Shown here: one piece after another, positions 52,954 through 61,295 of the stretch | Layout: every line of letters starts with the position of its first letter | Numbering within the stretch: the first letter of the stretch is position 1 | Assembly (NCBI RefSeq): GCF_029168335.1 | Contig: NZ_JARGYC010000001.1 | Span: 1-64,000 of the forward strand | Length of the DNA stretch: 64,000 nt | Reading direction: 5' to 3' | Source of the DNA: Psychromarinibacter sediminicola | GTDB lineage: Bacteria > Pseudomonadota > Alphaproteobacteria > Rhodobacterales > Rhodobacteraceae | The notes under the pieces: model-generated | Databases searched by the model: none | The model's input: the letters and a program-made list of their open reading frames with translations, nothing else | What the model was told of the DNA's origin: nothing | Made by a program: the position numbers and the translations under genes

Positions 52954-54228
52954 TCAAGCGCTTTCCATCCATCTGCCTCGAATGATCGCTTCCACATCAT
53001 TACCATTGGAAAACGGTTCAAGGTCGCCGTAGGCCCATAAGCCCCATTTCTCCATCAACATCAGCCTGTGGTCCAGCAACTCCGCCTGATTGTATATCTG
53101 CGCTACACGCGAGCCCACCTTGTGGGCGAGGCAAAGCTCGGCGACATCATGATCGGCGCGAACGATTTCAGCGGCCCAGGTTCGGAAGCTGGTCCGCATG
53201 CCGTGGACCGTTGCCCCCGGGTGCTTCGATTGCAGGAGTTTCCGCATGGTTGCATCGCTGATCATCTTTGCGGGCCTCGAAGGCGAAGGGAAGACGAGAT
53301 CACTGGCCTTTGTGCGGTGCTTCTGGGCCCTGAGCAGGACTGAACGGGCAGGCATCGAGAGCGGCACCGTAAACTCTTTCCTCGTTTTCATCTTCTCTGC
53401 CGGAATGGTCCAAGCTTGAAGACCGCTGTCGAACTCCGACCAGCATGCCGCGCGGATCGGCCCCGACCGCATTGCGGTAAGTGTGGCAAACAGCAGCGCG
53501 AGTGCTCCGACATCGTTTGACTGGTCGACGTCCAACACGAGATCGCTGATCTCCATATACGGGACTGCCGAAAAGTGCTTGGTATCTGCCCTTTGGTCTC
53601 GCATCAATGACCGCATGCCGGTCGCCGGGTTCCCCTTCGTTCGCAAACCGCGACCACACGCATGGTCGAAAACAGTTTTCATCCGTTGAAGAACACGACG
53701 AGCCGTTTCGGGCTTGGTAGTCCAGATCGGATCAAGCACTTGCTCCAAGTCGTCTTGGTGAATGTCCTCTACTGACAGGTTTCCGATGAGCGGAAAAGCA
53801 TATGTTTCGAGCGTGTTGATCCACTGAGCGATGTGTTTGCCGTTGTTTGCCCTTTCCTTGAACTTCCGCTCGTGCACCGTTCGAGCGAGTTCTGCAAATG
53901 TCGTTGCCTTGCCCTCGACTGCGCGCTCTCGGACCACGGGATTGCCTCCTGTGCGGGCGAGCTTTCGATACTCATAGGCCTTCTCGCGAGCTTCCGCCAA
54001 AGACACGAGACTTGCCGACCCCAGCCCGAAGTCTCTGCGTTTTCCGCGAACAACAATGCGCAGCAACCAACGACGAGCACCCGAATGATCGACCTGAAGA
54101 TAGAGCCCGCCGCCGTCAGTGTGCCGTCCCGGCGGTGCTTTCCGCACGAAGGCAGCGTTCAACCGTTTTTCAACATGTGGTCCGGGCTGCTTTCCGCGTG
54201 CTTCATGATCTAAGGACGGGCCATCCAT
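52954..54228 (-). CDS. Tyrosine recombinase/integrase (P4 type)
   Basis: A 424-residue integrase that would recombine the island with the 3' end of tRNA-Ser(GCU). N-terminal DUF4102-like arm-binding region (HTDGGGLYLQVDHSGARRWLLRI), central core-binding helices, and the catalytic domain with R254 (TAMRSGPIR), K281, H342/R345 (HGMRTSFR), H369 (LAHKVGSR) and Tyr379 nucleophile (AQIYNQAE). The gene begins 126 bp from the tRNA, the usual arrangement. All catalytic residues are present, so it could be active. Confidence 0.9.
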   Translation of the reverse strand: MDGPSLDHEARGKQPGPHVEKRLNAAFVRKAPPGRHTDGGGLYLQVDHSGARRWLLRIVVRGKRRDFGLGSASLVSLAEAREKAYEYRKLARTGGNPVVRERAVEGKATTFAELARTVHERKFKERANNGKHIAQWINTLETYAFPLIGNLSVEDIHQDDLEQVLDPIWTTKPETARRVLQRMKTVFDHACGRGLRTKGNPATGMRSLMRDQRADTKHFSAVPYMEISDLVLDVDQSNDVGALALLFATLTAMRSGPIRAACWSEFDSGLQAWTIPAEKMKTRKEFTVPLSMPARSVLLRAQKHRTKASDLVFPSPSRPAKMISDATMRKLLQSKHPGATVHGMRTSFRTWAAEIVRADHDVAELCLAHKVGSRVAQIYNQAELLDHRLMLMEKWGLWAYGDLEPFSNGNDVEAIIRGRWMESA

Positions 54229-54353
54229 TCTTCACCCCACATTTTACCCCACAAAGCTTGCGGGTGGTTTGGAACCAGATGTTGGGCTTTCGATGGACAA
54301 ACTGCGGAAAACTTGGGGCATCCCGCGCAGTCGTGTGCCAAAAACGAGGTTTC

Positions 54354-54367
54354 TGGCGGAGACGAAG
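54354..54367 (+). repeat. Island attachment repeat, tRNA copy
   Basis: TGGCGGAGACGAAG, identical to 46844-46857, is the reverse complement of the tRNA-Ser(GCU) 3' end including CCA. Integration restored a full tRNA gene. Confidence 0.75.
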
Positions 54368-54443
54368 GGATTCGAACCCTCGAGACGGTTTCCCGTCTAC
54401 TCCCTTAGCAGGGGAGCGCCTTCGACCACTCGGCCACGTCTCC
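54354..54443 (-). tRNA. tRNA-Ser (anticodon GCU)
   Basis: On the - strand a 7-bp acceptor stem GGAGACG pairs with CGTCTCC, followed by G and an encoded CCA. The anticodon GCT is at 54407-54409 (AGC on +), the long variable arm is typical of serine tRNAs, and the T loop TTCGAATC is present. Its 3' end is the attachment site of the adjacent island. Confidence 0.97.
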
Positions 54444-54740
54444 GCCGACCGTCCTATCGGCCCGGGCCCAGGGAGACAAGCGATAACTTGAAACGGCGCG
54501 GCGGTTGCGTAGCATGCGCCGGGGCCCCACCCCGAGCCCGAAAACGCAGGAGGCAGGTCACGCTGTCCGATCCGCGCGGCTGTGCCGGCCGCGTCGGAGG
54601 CCGGCGTTATTCCGGCCAATGACAGCGGCATCCGCAAGGCCCGCGCGAGCGGCGGCCCGGACGGCGCCGGGGGACACCGGGGAACCCGGCGCGGCCTGCG
54701 GCGTTCCGCCTGCGCAAACAGGCCACGGAGGGATGCAGAA

Positions 54741-55376
54741 ATGGATTGGCTGGCGGCGCACGGACCGGTTGTGAACCTTATCGTCAACCTGGGCATGCTG
54801 GTTGTCTGGGTGGCCTATCTGCAGCTGTTCCTGATCACCTATCTTCGGTCCAGGAAGCCGCGGCTGATCATCAATCGCGGGTCGGGGCGCGACATCGGCT
54901 CGGTCATCCTGGTGTCGAACATGAGCCAGGAGCCGGTCTACCCGCAGAATGCCTATTGCACGATCCACCACGCCGACGCCTCCTATTCGGCGACGATCAC
55001 CGACCGGGAGGAGCTTCTGCCGACGGACGCGGCCGAGCGGCCGGAGGGCGTCACCAGCCATGGCCCGCTGGGCCGGGGCGAGTTCATGAGCATCGGCACC
55101 TTCCGCAACATCCTGGAGATCACCGCCGCCGCCGCCGAGGGGTGCCCCGACGAACTGGACGCGCATGCCGACAGGATACGAAGCGTCGAGATCATGGTCG
55201 TCGGCGCCTTCGGGGGCGACGACCTGGAGATCGCGGCCAAGCGGGAATACCGCATCGATACCGGGCACGATCCCTGGCGGGTGATCCCGGTCGGGCCGGC
55301 GACGCGGCAGATCTCCAGCCGCCGCGAGCGCAAGCGCATCCGCAGGATGATCACCGACGAGCTGCGGCAGGGCTGA
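54741..55376 (+). CDS. Membrane-anchored protein, unknown function
   Basis: A 211-residue protein with one N-terminal membrane helix (about 8-33: PVVNLIVNLGMLVVWVAYLQLFLITYL) followed by a basic stretch RSRKPRLIINRGSG and a soluble domain rich in beta-strands (IGSVILVSNMSQEPVYPQNAYCTIHH). The C-terminus is a basic helix (SSRRERKRIRRMITDELRQ). ATG 54741 has a GGAGGGA ribosome site. No known domain is recognised. It converges on metG. Confidence 0.6.
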   Translation: MDWLAAHGPVVNLIVNLGMLVVWVAYLQLFLITYLRSRKPRLIINRGSGRDIGSVILVSNMSQEPVYPQNAYCTIHHADASYSATITDREELLPTDAAERPEGVTSHGPLGRGEFMSIGTFRNILEITAAAAEGCPDELDAHADRIRSVEIMVVGAFGGDDLEIAAKREYRIDTGHDPWRVIPVGPATRQISSRRERKRIRRMITDELRQG

Positions 55377-55391
55377 TCCGGCCGGCGCGCT

Positions 55392-57110
55392 CTACCCGCG
55401 GCCGCCGGCGAACCGTTCCTGCCACGCGGCGCGTTCGTCGTCGGTGATCTTGCGGAACAGGTTCTCCGGCACGTCGAAGGCATGGCCCGCGGGCAGGGCG
55501 GACAGGGCCGCGTCCACGTCCTGGGGCCAGGCGGCGTCTTCGGCCTTCAGCGCCTTCAGCAGCGTGGCCGAGGCATCGGGGATGAACGGCTCGGACAGCA
55601 CCGCATAAAACCGGGCGAGGTTCAGCGAGAAGCGGATGATCGCGGCGGCGCGGTCGGGGTCTTCCTTGAACACCGCCCAGGGCGCGGCCTCCTGCAGGTA
55701 TTCGTTCCCGGCGACCCAGATCGCGCGCAGCTCGGCCGCGGCCTTGCGGATGTCGATGGCCTCCATATGGGCGGCATAGGCCGCCAGCCGCTCGGTCAGC
55801 TCGGCCGCGACGACCGCCTCGCCGGGGCCGTAGCTGCCGGCCTCCGGCACCGCCTCGCCGAAGCGGGAGCGGCAGAACTTGGTGACCCGGCTGACGAAGT
55901 TGCCCAGCACGTCGGCGAGGTCCTTGTTGACCGAGCTCTGGAAGTTCTCCCAGGTGAACTCGCTGTCGGAATTCTCGGGGGCATGCGACAGCAGCCACCA
56001 GCGCCAGTAGTCGGCCGGCAGGATCTCCAGCGCCTGGTCCATGAACACGCCGCGGCCCTGCGAGGTCGAGAACTGGCCGCCGTCGTAGTTGAGGTAGTTG
56101 AACGACTTGATGTAGTCGACGAGCTTCCACGGGTCGCCCGAGCCGATGATCGTGGCCGGGAAGGACAGGGTGTGGAAGGGCACGTTGTCCTTGCCCATGA
56201 ACTGGACGTAGCGCACCTCGTCCGCGCCCTCGTCGGTGCGCCACCAGCGGCGCCAGGCGGCCTCGCCCAGCCCTTCGGCATCGGCCCATTCCCGGGTGGC
56301 GGCGATGTATTCGATGGGGGCGTCGAACCAGACGTAGAAGACCTTGCCCTCCATCCCCGGCCAGTCCGCGTCGCCGCGCTTGACCGGCACGCCCCAGTCG
56401 AGGTCGCGGGTAATGCCGCGGTCGCGCAGCCCGTCGCCGTCGTGCAGCCACTTGCGGGCGATCGAGGTGGTCAGCACGGGCCAGTCGGTCTTCGACGCGA
56501 TCCATTCGTCGAGCCGGTCCTTCAGGAGCGACTGGCGCAGGTAGAGGTGCTTGGTCTCGCGCACCTCCAGGTCGGTGGAGCCGGAGATCGCCGAGCGCGG
56601 GTCGATCAGGTCGGTCGGGTCGAGCTGTTTGGTGCAGTTCTCGCACTGGTCGCCGCGGGCCTTCTCGTAGCCGCAGTTGGGGCAGGTGCCCTCGATGTAG
56701 CGGTCGGGCAGGAACCGGCCGTCGGCATTGGAATAGACCTGCTTCTCGGTGACTTCCTCGATATAGCCGTTCTCGGCCAGCCGGCCGGCGAAGTACTGGG
56801 TCAGCGCGTGGTTCTGCGGGCTGGAGGAGCGGCCGAACTTGTCGAAGGACAGCCGGAAGCCGTCGGAGAGGTTCTTCTGGACCTGCCACATCTCGGCGCA
56901 GTACTCGGCGACGGGCTTGCCGGCCTTGGCGGCGGCGAGCTCGGCGGGGGTGCCGTGCTCGTCGGTGGCGCAGATGAACATCACCTCGTGGCTGCGGGCG
57001 CGCATGTAGCGGGCATAGAGGTCGGCGGGTAGCTGGGAGCCGACGAGGTTGCCCAGGTGCTTGATCCCGTTGATGTAGGGGATCGCGGAGGTGATGAGAA
57101 TCCGGGCCAT
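55392..57110 (-). CDS. metG: Methionyl-tRNA synthetase
   Basis: A 572-residue class I aminoacyl-tRNA synthetase charging tRNA-Met. HIGH-type motif in [15 protein letters not shown] (about 11-25), a zinc knuckle [17 protein letters not shown] (about 143-159), [13 protein letters not shown], and a KMSKS-type loop reading [12 protein letters not shown] (about 345-356). The anticodon-binding helical domain fills the C-terminal 180 residues. No C-terminal EMAP/Arc1p-like domain is present, normal for alphaproteobacteria. Confidence 0.96.
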   Translation of the reverse strand: MARILITSAIPYINGIKHLGNLVGSQLPADLYARYMRARSHEVMFICATDEHGTPAELAAAKAGKPVAEYCAEMWQVQKNLSDGFRLSFDKFGRSSSPQNHALTQYFAGRLAENGYIEEVTEKQVYSNADGRFLPDRYIEGTCPNCGYEKARGDQCENCTKQLDPTDLIDPRSAISGSTDLEVRETKHLYLRQSLLKDRLDEWIASKTDWPVLTTSIARKWLHDGDGLRDRGITRDLDWGVPVKRGDADWPGMEGKVFYVWFDAPIEYIAATREWADAEGLGEAAWRRWWRTDEGADEVRYVQFMGKDNVPFHTLSFPATIIGSGDPWKLVDYIKSFNYLNYDGGQFSTSQGRGVFMDQALEILPADYWRWWLLSHAPENSDSEFTWENFQSSVNKDLADVLGNFVSRVTKFCRSRFGEAVPEAGSYGPGEAVVAAELTERLAAYAAHMEAIDIRKAAAELRAIWVAGNEYLQEAAPWAVFKEDPDRAAAIIRFSLNLARFYAVLSEPFIPDASATLLKALKAEDAAWPQDVDAALSALPAGHAFDVPENLFRKITDDERAAWQERFAGGRG

Positions 57111-57310
57111 GAAAGCGTCCTGTCTGGGTTTGCCGGGGCCTTAGCGTATTCGGACGGCAGGGACCAGAGGAGGTGCGCCTGTCCGAGGGTGTCCAAGGTT
57201 GGACGGGGGTTCAAGCCCTTGATCTTTATGGTGATACCGCTAACGGCTTCGCGTCCGGGTCCGCGTCCGGGTCATGGCGGGACCGGCGGGTGCAGGATCG
57301 GATCAGGGGG

Positions 57311-57386
57311 CGGACTTTTCTGGAAAAGTCCGGAAGACACGATCTTCTAGAAGATCGTGCCGGGCAGGAATTTCTAGAAATTCCTG
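57311..57386. repeat. Three consecutive perfect palindromes
   Basis: CGGACTTTTCTGGAAAAGTCCG-type hairpin (10-bp arms, 57311-57332), a 22-bp perfect palindrome centred on TCTAGA (57338-57359) and a second 22-bp one, also centred on TCTAGA (57365-57386), follow one another within 76 bp. They lie 3' of the ImuA-like gene and 5' of metG. Each could form a strong hairpin, so transcript termination or protection is possible; tandem intergenic palindromes also occur as dispersed repeat elements. Confidence 0.8.
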
Positions 57387-57409
57387 CTGTGCGGGGGCGC
57401 GCGTTTCGG

Positions 57410-58048
57410 TCAGGCCGGTGCGGGCGACAGCGGTGCGGCGTGCAGGCGGCCCTCGGCGGGGCTCACGCGCCAGCTGGCCACCGGGGCGGTGCGGGCGCGC
57501 AGGCGGTGCAGGTGCCAGGCGCGGACCCCGCCCGGCCCGTGCGCGGCCTGCATCTGCCAGCGCGTCTCGACCCCCGGGGCGCCGCCGGTGCCGGGGGTCA
57601 GCAGAAGGCCCAGGGGCGGCGGAACGCCCTCTTCCTCGGCGCCGGTCTCGGCGGCGAGGTGCAGCCGGCGCACCGCCGTCAGCCCCGGCGGCGCGGGCAG
57701 GTCGGCCACGGCGAGCGAGACCACGCCGGCGCGCAGCACCTCCTCCAGGCACCACAGCAGATCCTCCGCGCGCTTCGGCTCCAGGAACACCAGGCGGCCG
57801 GGGTCGAACAGGTGCAGCACCGCCTCGGGGTTCGGCCGTTCGGGCACCCAGGAGGGGACGATCCAGAACACCGGCCCCTCGGTCCGCGCCGCGACCAGCG
57901 CCGCCAGCGTGCGCCGCGCGTCGCCGCAGATCTCGTGCGCCCGGCCCATCGGTAGCGACAGCTCGCCCAGCACCGGCAGGGCGGCCAGGGCGGCGCGCGC
58001 GCTCGCGCGCGGGGCGTGGCGGTGGCGGGAGAGGGGCGGGGCGGTCAT
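57410..58048 (-). CDS. ImuA-like RecA-fold protein
   Basis: A 212-residue protein: GRAHEICGDARRTLAALVAARTEGPVFWIVPSWVPERPNPEAVLHLFDPGRLVFLEPKRAEDLLWCLEEVLRAGVVSLAVADLPAPPGLTAVRRLHL-type order of blocks is that of alphaproteobacterial ImuA-family proteins (shown here only as the region about 35-140). ImuA works with ImuB and DnaE2 in SOS mutagenesis, but neither gene follows here. The start ATG 58048 lies 17 bp from a consensus LexA box at 58065-58079, which supports a DNA-damage role. No clear Walker A is visible, as is usual for this family. Confidence 0.65.
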   Translation of the reverse strand: MTAPPLSRHRHAPRASARAALAALPVLGELSLPMGRAHEICGDARRTLAALVAARTEGPVFWIVPSWVPERPNPEAVLHLFDPGRLVFLEPKRAEDLLWCLEEVLRAGVVSLAVADLPAPPGLTAVRRLHLAAETGAEEEGVPPPLGLLLTPGTGGAPGVETRWQMQAAHGPGGVRAWHLHRLRARTAPVASWRVSPAEGRLHAAPLSPAPA

Positions 58049-58064
58049 GGGGCGGAGTATATGT

Positions 58065-58079
58065 GTTCCTATTTCGTTC
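58065..58079. promoter_or_regulatory. LexA (SOS) box, GTTC-N7-GTTC
   Basis: GTTCCTATTTCGTTC fits the alphaproteobacterial LexA consensus exactly. It lies 17 bp upstream of the ImuA-like start and about 90 bp upstream of the divergent DsrE-like gene, so control of the former is more likely. Confidence 0.7.
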
Positions 58080-58167
58080 TCAAGCGGAACGCCGGAAAAG
58101 AAATTTCCTGAAGACATGTATACGAAATCGAATATAGTGATGGGATCGAGAACAGGGAGGAAAAGCC

Positions 58168-58599
58168 ATGAAACGACTCGCACTGGCCGCCGTTCTGGCG
58201 GGGCTGCCGATGGCCGCGCTGGCCGAGGGCAAGACCCACTACGTCGCGTTCCATATCGACGACAGCGACAAGCGCGTGATGAACATGGTGCTGAACAACG
58301 TGCAGAACACGGCGAACCACTATCGCGCGCAGGGCGACTCGGTGGTGATCGAGGTGGTGGCCTACGGGCCCGGCCTGCAGATGTACGTGGATGGCGGCAG
58401 CCCCGTCGCCGACCGCATCGCGGCGATGTCGCTGGAACTCGACGACATCACTTTTTCGGCCTGCGGAAATACCCATCGCAAGATGAGCGAGAAGGCCGGG
58501 GCCGAGGTCGCCCTGCTCGACGAGGCCGGCATCGTCCCCTCGGGCGTTGTACGCCTGGTCGAACTGCAGGAAGCGGGATTCGCCTACGTCCGGCCCTGA
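58168..58599 (+). CDS. Secreted DsrE/DsrF-like protein
   Basis: A 143-residue protein. Signal peptide about 1-19 (MKRLALAAVLAGLPMAALA), then a DsrE-like alpha/beta domain: THYVAFHIDDSDKRVMNMVLNNVQNTANHY, VVIEVVAYGPGLQMYVDG, ITFSACGNTHRKM with a Cys at the position often used in sulfur transfer, and VPSGVVRLVELQEAGFAYVRP. Periplasmic DsrE-like proteins are common in Rhodobacterales; sulfur relay is inferred, not shown. Confidence 0.75.
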   Translation: MKRLALAAVLAGLPMAALAEGKTHYVAFHIDDSDKRVMNMVLNNVQNTANHYRAQGDSVVIEVVAYGPGLQMYVDGGSPVADRIAAMSLELDDITFSACGNTHRKMSEKAGAEVALLDEAGIVPSGVVRLVELQEAGFAYVRP

Positions 58600-58735
58600 G
58601 GCCAGAGATCGGGACTGATCGGGACCGGACGGTCGCCCCCGTTCCCGGTCCCGCCCCGATCTCCCCTTGTCCCTGCCGGTCGGGTCGTTAGCCTTGCCGC
58701 GACGACACGCATAAGGACACGAACTGGGGACAGGG

Positions 58736-59779
58736 ATGGACAAGATCACGCTCGGCCGCAGCGACCTGACGGTCACGCGGCTCTGCCTCGGCACGATGGG
58801 CTGGGGCAGCCGCAACACCGAAGACGAGGCCCACGCCCAGCTCGACCGCGCCCATGCGGCCGGGCTGACCTTTCTCGACACCGCCGAGGTCTATCCGACC
58901 TATCCGGTGAAACCCGAAACCGTGGGCCGGACCGAGGAGATCCTCGGCACCTGGTTCGCAAGGACCGGACGGCGCGACGACATGGTGCTGGCCACCAAGG
59001 TCTCCGCGCCGCGGCAGAAGGCGGCGCGCAACGGCGAGGGCTACAGCGCGGCGGTGCTGCCGAAGACGGTCGACGGCTCGCTGCGGCGCCTGCAGACCGA
59101 TGTCATCGACCTTTACCAGACGCATTTCCCGACACGTCCGATCTATCACATGCGCGCCAACTGGCGCTGGAACCCCGCGCCCTTCGACATCGCGGCGGTC
59201 GAGGCGGAGATGGTCGACGTGCTGGAGGGGATGGACGCCCTGATCCGGGCGGGCAAGATCCGCCACTGGGGCCTGTCGAACGAGACCGCCTGGGGCACGG
59301 CGACCTGGCTGCGGCTGGCGGATGCCAACGGGCTGCCGCGCCCGGTGTCGGTCCAGAACGAATACTCGCTGCTGTGCCGCCTTGCCGACACCGACCTCGC
59401 CGAGCTCTGCGTCGCCGAGACGGTGCCGCTTCTGCCCTTCTCGCCCCTGGGCATGGGGCTGTTGTCGGACAAGTACGCGCCGGAGGTGACGCCGGAGAAC
59501 ACCCGCCGGTCCGTGGAAGCGACGCTGAACGGCCGGATCAACCCCAAGGTCTGGCCGGCGGTCGAAGCCTACACCGCCATCGCCGCGCGGCACGGGCTGG
59601 ACCCCTGCGCCATGGCGCTGGCCTGGACGCTGACCCGGCCGATGGTGGCGGCGCCGATCTTCGGGGCGTCCTCGGTGGCGCAGTTGGACGTGGCGCTGAC
59701 GGCGGCGGAGCTGGAGCTGTCCGACGAGGTGCTGGAAGAGATCGACGAGGCCAACCGGCAGCATCCGATCCCGTTCTGA
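58736..59779 (+). CDS. Aldo/keto reductase (Tas/YakC-like)
   Basis: A 347-residue NADPH-dependent oxidoreductase. Catalytic tetrad visible: Asp and Tyr in FLDTAEVYPTYP, Lys in MVLATKVSAP, His in DLYQTHFPTRP. The C-terminal cofactor block GASSVAQLDVALTAAELELS is intact. The insert PVKPETVGRTEEILG after the Tyr is typical of Tas-type members. It reduces small aldehydes or ketones; the substrate is unknown. It appears to be a single gene. Confidence 0.92.
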   Translation: MDKITLGRSDLTVTRLCLGTMGWGSRNTEDEAHAQLDRAHAAGLTFLDTAEVYPTYPVKPETVGRTEEILGTWFARTGRRDDMVLATKVSAPRQKAARNGEGYSAAVLPKTVDGSLRRLQTDVIDLYQTHFPTRPIYHMRANWRWNPAPFDIAAVEAEMVDVLEGMDALIRAGKIRHWGLSNETAWGTATWLRLADANGLPRPVSVQNEYSLLCRLADTDLAELCVAETVPLLPFSPLGMGLLSDKYAPEVTPENTRRSVEATLNGRINPKVWPAVEAYTAIAARHGLDPCAMALAWTLTRPMVAAPIFGASSVAQLDVALTAAELELSDEVLEEIDEANRQHPIPF

Positions 59780-60072
59780 GCGGTCCGGGCGGGGCCGTCG
59801 CGCGGAGCGTGCGGTCGCCTCGCCGGGCCGTGCGGGCGGGATTTTCGTATTTTTCAACGAGAAGAAGCAGGGGGGCGTGTCGCGGGGCTGCGGCCGGCGC
59901 GGGCCGCCCGTGCGCCCGGCCCGGAGGGGGCCTTCGCCGGGGGCTGAGCGGCGGGCTGCCGCGCGCCGGGTCTTGCGCGGGCCGGCGGATTCGGGCTCTT
60001 CTGAGCGGAGGACCGGGGCGGCCGTGGCGCGGACCGGACCCTTCGGGTGGAGCAGTGAGACAGGGAATGCAG

Positions 60073-60555
60073 ATGCGGTGGATTCTGGCCGGGCTCGTGG
60101 TGGTCCTTGTGGCGTCCTGCGGACAGCGGGAGGGCCTCGGCGGGTTCGGAGGCGGCGGCGGGTTCGCCCTGTTCGGGCAGCGCGAGGCGCCTTCGACCCC
60201 GCCCCCGGACGGCCCGCCGGACAGCGGCCCGCCGGGGCCGGAGGTGGAGGCGGCGCCCGCGCCGTCCGATCCGCCGGCGCCGCGCAATGTCGACCTGGAC
60301 CCCGCGAACACCAACGCGCTCGACAGCGACCGGGTGATCTGCGAGGCGAAGGGCGGCCGCTGGAGCCGGGCGAGCGGCAGCAGCTACACCTGCGTCTACC
60401 CGACGACCGACGCCAACAAGGCCTGCACCGCGCCCGACCAGTGCGAGGGCTACTGCCTGGCGCGGTCGGGGACCTGCGCGCCGGTCAAGCCGCTCTTCGG
60501 CTGCCACGAGATCGTGTCCTCGAATGGCGGGATGCAGACCGTCTGCGTGAACTGA
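60073..60555 (+). CDS. Cysteine-rich lipoprotein
   Basis: A 160-residue lipoprotein. Signal MRWILAGLVVVLVASC with a lipobox VASC (Cys16), then a Gly-rich stretch, a Pro-rich linker (about 38-75) and a C-terminal domain with eight Cys (ICEAKGG, YTCVYP, KACTAPDQCEGYCLARSGTCAPVKP, FGCHE, TVCVN) that probably form disulfides. ATG 60073 is preferred to ATG 60067 because AGGGA is then correctly spaced. Function unknown; envelope location is inferred. Confidence 0.75.
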   Translation: MRWILAGLVVVLVASCGQREGLGGFGGGGGFALFGQREAPSTPPPDGPPDSGPPGPEVEAAPAPSDPPAPRNVDLDPANTNALDSDRVICEAKGGRWSRASGSSYTCVYPTTDANKACTAPDQCEGYCLARSGTCAPVKPLFGCHEIVSSNGGMQTVCVN

Positions 60556-60588
60556 CGCCGCCGGACCGGGGCGACCCGGGCGCGGCGG

Positions 60589-61212
60589 TCAGGTCTTGCG
60601 GGCGACGACGAACCAGGTGGCGGGGGCGCCTTCGAAGGCGCGCGCCTCGACGATTTCGAAGCCGGCGGCGCGGATCTCGGCCTCCAGCTGGTCGCGGGTG
60701 AACACGTTGACATAGGGCGCCTTGCCGATGGCGCGCAGGACTGGCAGCGCCAGGCGCAAAAGCGGGTTCATGTTGCCGAGGCAGCCGGACTTGGTGATGT
60801 AGAGCCCGCCCGGCTTCAGCAGCGCGCGGGCGCGGGCGATCCCGGCGGGCAGGTCGCGCAGCAGGTGCAGAAGGTTGAAGGCGAGGACGGCATCGAAGCT
60901 TTCGGGTTCGAACGGGTCGCTGTCGGCCGGCGCCGCGGTGAAGGTCAGATTCGGCACACCGGCCTCGGCGGCCTTCGTCTGCGCGATCTCGATCATCCCG
61001 GGCGAGATGTCGGTCGCGGTGTAGTCGGCAACATGCGGCGCCAGCTTCAGCGCGGTGGAGCCGGTGCCGCAGCCGCTTTCGAGAACGCGGTCGGTCTCGG
61101 TCAGGTAGCTCCGCACCCGGTCGAGCGTCGCCGCGTAGGCGGCCGTGTTGCGGACGGGGCTGCGAGCATAGCGCGGCGCGGCGCGGTCCCAGAAGGCGGT
61201 GTCGGTGGTCAT
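60589..61212 (-). CDS. Class I SAM-dependent methyltransferase
   Basis: A 207-residue methyltransferase: AdoMet-binding motif I VLESGCGTGSTALKLAP (about 44-60), motif II TATDISPGMIEIAQ, motif III FDAVLAFNLLHLL, and KPGGLYITKSGCLG. It resembles small UbiE-like enzymes with unknown acceptor. ATG 61212 follows AAGGAGA. It diverges from a LysR-type gene across 83 bp containing a strong dyad, so it is the likely target of that regulator. Confidence 0.9.
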   Translation of the reverse strand: MTTDTAFWDRAAPRYARSPVRNTAAYAATLDRVRSYLTETDRVLESGCGTGSTALKLAPHVADYTATDISPGMIEIAQTKAAEAGVPNLTFTAAPADSDPFEPESFDAVLAFNLLHLLRDLPAGIARARALLKPGGLYITKSGCLGNMNPLLRLALPVLRAIGKAPYVNVFTRDQLEAEIRAAGFEIVEARAFEGAPATWFVVARKT

Positions 61213-61268
61213 CGGGGTCTCCTTTGCCGCCGCTTTACCCATGCGCGGGCCGCAGGGGAATTGCCTGA

Positions 61269-61291
61269 TTCCGGATATGATGTATACGGAA
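61269..61291. promoter_or_regulatory. Operator dyad for the LysR-type regulator
   Basis: TTCCGGATA-tgatg-TATACGGAA has 8 of 9 arm pairs complementary. It lies in the divergent region, directly before the LysR start and 57 bp upstream of the methyltransferase start, the normal location of a LysR binding site. Confidence 0.5.
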
Positions 61292-61295
61292 ATGC

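Larger units (their letters stand above)
46844..54367. mobile_element. 7.5-kb integrated island in tRNA-Ser(GCU)
   Basis: The block is bounded by identical TGGCGGAGACGAAG repeats. One is the 3' end of an intact tRNA-Ser(GCU) gene, and the other sits 7.5 kb away in a gene-free region. A P4-type tyrosine integrase lies next to the tRNA, as expected. The cargo is a relaxase, a DUF3987-type protein, small genes and a TPR/STAND-like operon. Part of the cargo (about 51690-52900) is visibly AT-richer than the flanks, consistent with transfer. It is probably mobilisable rather than self-transmissible. Confidence 0.8.
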
